Shown in pieces: positions 5,648 to 7,051 of a stretch of 7,051 nt of DNA. Positions within the stretch are counted from its first letter, which is position 1. The number at the start of each line of letters is the position of its first letter. Source of the stretch: Paracoccaceae bacterium (GTDB lineage Bacteria; Pseudomonadota; Alphaproteobacteria; Rhodobacterales; Rhodobacteraceae); NCBI GenBank assembly GCA_003565055.1, contig PXDM01000053.1, positions 1 through 7,051 of the forward strand. Direction: 5' to 3'. The position numbers were made by a program, and so were the translations under genes. Under the pieces are notes generated by a model that was given only the letters and a program-made list of their open reading frames with translations, did no database searches and was not told the origin of the DNA.

Positions 5648-6853
5648 TCATCGCCGGTCAGCTTCGCCACCTTCGGAAGTTGTGAGGAAGTCAAGCCCCG
5701 GCGATGGGCAGACACCACCCAGTTGGTTGGCCTGATCCTGTCCCAGGCTGGGGATAGTGTTGCCGCTGCCGGACACGTGGCCGCTAAACACTCCGCTGTC
5801 AAAGCATGGCGATTCGAGAAGGGCAACTCCGTATTGCTCGTTCTTGAAGACGCGGTTCTCTTTGATCAGACATTGAGCGCTGTCCCCAAGCAGGATGCCG
5901 CTGCCACGGCTGTGCGAGATTGTGCAGTCCATGATCACAGCATCGGCGGAGCCCTTAACCTGTAATCCCACACCGTTCCGGCTGATCGTGCTGCTTACGT
6001 TCCTCACCCGTGAAACGTCCTCTGCGGAGACGCCGACGTCGGTGTTCTCTAACACTTCGCTTCCAGAAATCAAAGCCTTGGCTGACGCCACAATCCACAC
6101 TCCGTACCAGGAGTTCCCAAAGATCCTGCAGTTGGAGATGTCAGCCTCGGCTGAATCAACCAACCAGATACCTACTTCGCTCCCTGATATGGAGCTCTCC
6201 GTGACTGCTGCTCTAGATGAAGCTTCAAGTTGGATACCTGTGAACGAATTATCCGCTATAGTACACTCGCTGATCGTAACTTGGGCAGAGTGGGTGAGCC
6301 AAATGGCACATTCGTTTTGCGAAATGTCAGTGTTGATAATCGTTGCCCGCGCGTCCTCAAGAATCCAAATGCCGTAGCTGCTGTTCTGGGAAATCGTGCA
6401 GTTCACCAGTGTCGCGCGTGCCATACCCCAGAGACCGACGCCCCATTCGTTGCCTGAGATGTTGCAGGTAACAATCGTTGCTCGTGCGTCCTCCTCGACC
6501 AGAATCGCTGATCGATCAAACGAACCCCGTGCCCCCGTTACCGTCAACTCTTCAACGCTGACTTCCACCAGCTGCCTCCATGGTGAGGGGCTGATCCACA
6601 CAACGGGACGATCTGTTTCCCTTGCTCGCAACACAGTTCGTCCAGGCCCTTGCCCTCTGAGGGTGAGGTTCGTCGTGATCAAGAGGTTCTCCTCCCAGAC
6701 GCCTTCTCCCATACAGACGACTGCGCCCTCCGGAGCGGTGTCGATGGCTGCCTGGATAGAGTCACCCGGTTCAACGGTGATTGTGTAGGCGCCATTCGCT
6801 AGCAGGCCACCAGCTAGCACCATCGTCAGGAACAACCATGTACCAGTTCTCAT
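5648..6853 (-). CDS. Secreted right-handed parallel beta-helix protein, 10 coils
   Basis: A 401-residue paralogue of the neighbouring 23-coil protein. The chosen ATG gives a clean signal peptide (MRTGTW, hydrophobic core, LLANGA, cleavage near 22). The cap has SIQAAIDTAPEGAVVC (32-47), WEENLLITTNLTLRG and an acidic strand EVSVEELTVTGARG. Residues 121-346 are 10 coils of 22-23 residues (EDARATI, HSAQVTI, DSAEADI, GSADAVI and so on, each with S-x-I-x-x-N and G-I/V-x-L), NosD/CASH-like. The tail has ESPCF, VCPSPG and ends GGEADRR, matching the paralogue. An in-frame GTG at 6877 would add eight residues (starting MDWNGG) but has no better ribosome site. No catalytic residues are recognisable. It starts 34 bp after the stop of the CHAT gene, so co-transcription is likely. 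Confidence 0.92.
   Translation of the reverse strand: MRTGTWLFLTMVLAGGLLANGAYTITVEPGDSIQAAIDTAPEGAVVCMGEGVWEENLLITTNLTLRGQGPGRTVLRARETDRPVVWISPSPWRQLVEVSVEELTVTGARGSFDRSAILVEEDARATIVTCNISGNEWGVGLWGMARATLVNCTISQNSSYGIWILEDARATIINTDISQNECAIWLTHSAQVTISECTIADNSFTGIQLEASSRAAVTESSISGSEVGIWLVDSAEADISNCRIFGNSWYGVWIVASAKALISGSEVLENTDVGVSAEDVSRVRNVSSTISRNGVGLQVKGSADAVIMDCTISHSRGSGILLGDSAQCLIKENRVFKNEQYGVALLESPCFDSGVFSGHVSGSGNTIPSLGQDQANQLGGVCPSPGLDFLTTSEGGEADRR
5816..6493 (-). repeat. 10 tandem beta-helix coils
   Basis: Residues 121-346 (numbered from the ATG at 6853) divide into 10 units averaging 22.6 residues with the same turn and Asn-Gly pattern as the downstream paralogue. Coil 8 (DVSRVRN...) departs most from the consensus. 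Confidence 0.88.
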
Positions 6854-6860
6854 CTTGTTG

Positions 6861-6865
6861 CCTCC
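6861..6865 (-). promoter_or_regulatory. Shine-Dalgarno deciding the start of the 10-coil beta-helix gene
   Basis: GGAGG on the minus strand lies seven bases (CAACAAG) before ATG 6853. It lies inside the frame that would be used from GTG 6877, so it argues for the ATG as the true start. Confidence 0.75.
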
Positions 6866-6887
6866 GTTCCAATCCACGATCTGTGCC

Positions 6888-7051
6888 TCACCGCCACCTC
6901 CCGATGAGCTGGAAGGGGGCCCAGAACCAGGGATGGGAGAGGTCGACCAGAGAGTCCTGGGTGCTGATGAGCTCGATTTGGGCCTGCCGGAGCGCCTGGG
7001 CCCAGGAAGCTTGTTCGCTCCTGTGGCGCGCGAGGGTCTCGAGCAAGGTGC
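6888..7051 (-). CDS. CHAT-domain protein, C-terminal 53 residues only
   Basis: The minus strand is open from the right edge to a TGA at 6890-6888, giving 53 codons. The sequence carries the end of a CHAT domain (caspase HetF associated with TPRs): a helix with WAQALRQAQIELI, then the characteristic HPWFWAPFQLIGRW last strand, stopping one residue later. Known family members are caspase-like cysteine proteases, often with TPR repeats upstream; the His-Cys dyad and any TPRs would lie beyond the window, so activity cannot be judged. It ends 34 bp before the 10-coil beta-helix gene on the same strand and is probably the upstream gene of one transcript. The fragment is short, but the motif match is specific. 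Confidence 0.8.
   Translation of the reverse strand, partial: TLLETLARHRSEQASWAQALRQAQIELISTQDSLVDLSHPWFWAPFQLIGRWR

Noticed and set aside
5895..6788. Plus-strand frames of 130-160 codons over the 10-coil gene
   Set aside because: They are antisense shadows of the coil repeats, with no ribosome site or domain.

Overview
The window is G+C-rich bacterial DNA with strong GGAGG-type ribosome binding sites. It encodes almost entirely exported, modular proteins. The protein styles are secreted right-handed beta-helix proteins built from regular 22-23-residue coils, a PKD-domain surface protein with degenerate dockerin-like helices, and a CHAT-domain protein. They suggest an uncultivated, deep-branching bacterium, perhaps of the Candidatus Bipolaricaulota (Acetothermia) type. 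That taxonomic guess is inference from protein style only; no rRNA or universal marker gene is present.

Layout. From base 1 to 2042 the minus strand is one open frame, a secreted PKD protein whose C-terminus lies beyond the left edge. It has no stop codon in the window, so an ORF finder that needs both ends will miss it. A 311-bp divergent intergenic region (2043-2353) separates it from a plus-strand gene (2354-3277). That gene encodes a secreted CAP/SCP-domain protein with an N-terminal domain like the propeptide of M12-type metallopeptidases. It converges, across a 123-bp gap holding a weak hairpin, on a minus-strand group. Read in the direction of transcription this group is: the last 53 codons of a CHAT-domain protein (right edge to 6888), a 10-coil beta-helix protein (6853-5648) and a paralogous 23-coil beta-helix protein (5533-3401). 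The gaps are 34 and 114 bp, so a CHAT/beta-helix/beta-helix operon is plausible.

How the genes may work together. Four of the five proteins carry N-terminal signal peptides and have adhesion, scaffold or ligand-binding architectures. The fifth, the CHAT protein, belongs to a caspase-like protease family, but its catalytic part lies outside the window. The two beta-helix proteins share an N-terminal cap and a Cys-containing C-terminal cap that ends in nearly the same residues, and differ mainly in coil number. The picture is a cell-surface or periplasmic locus. The substrate or partner of each protein cannot be read from the sequence. No RNA genes, CRISPR arrays, insertion sequences or attachment sites were seen.
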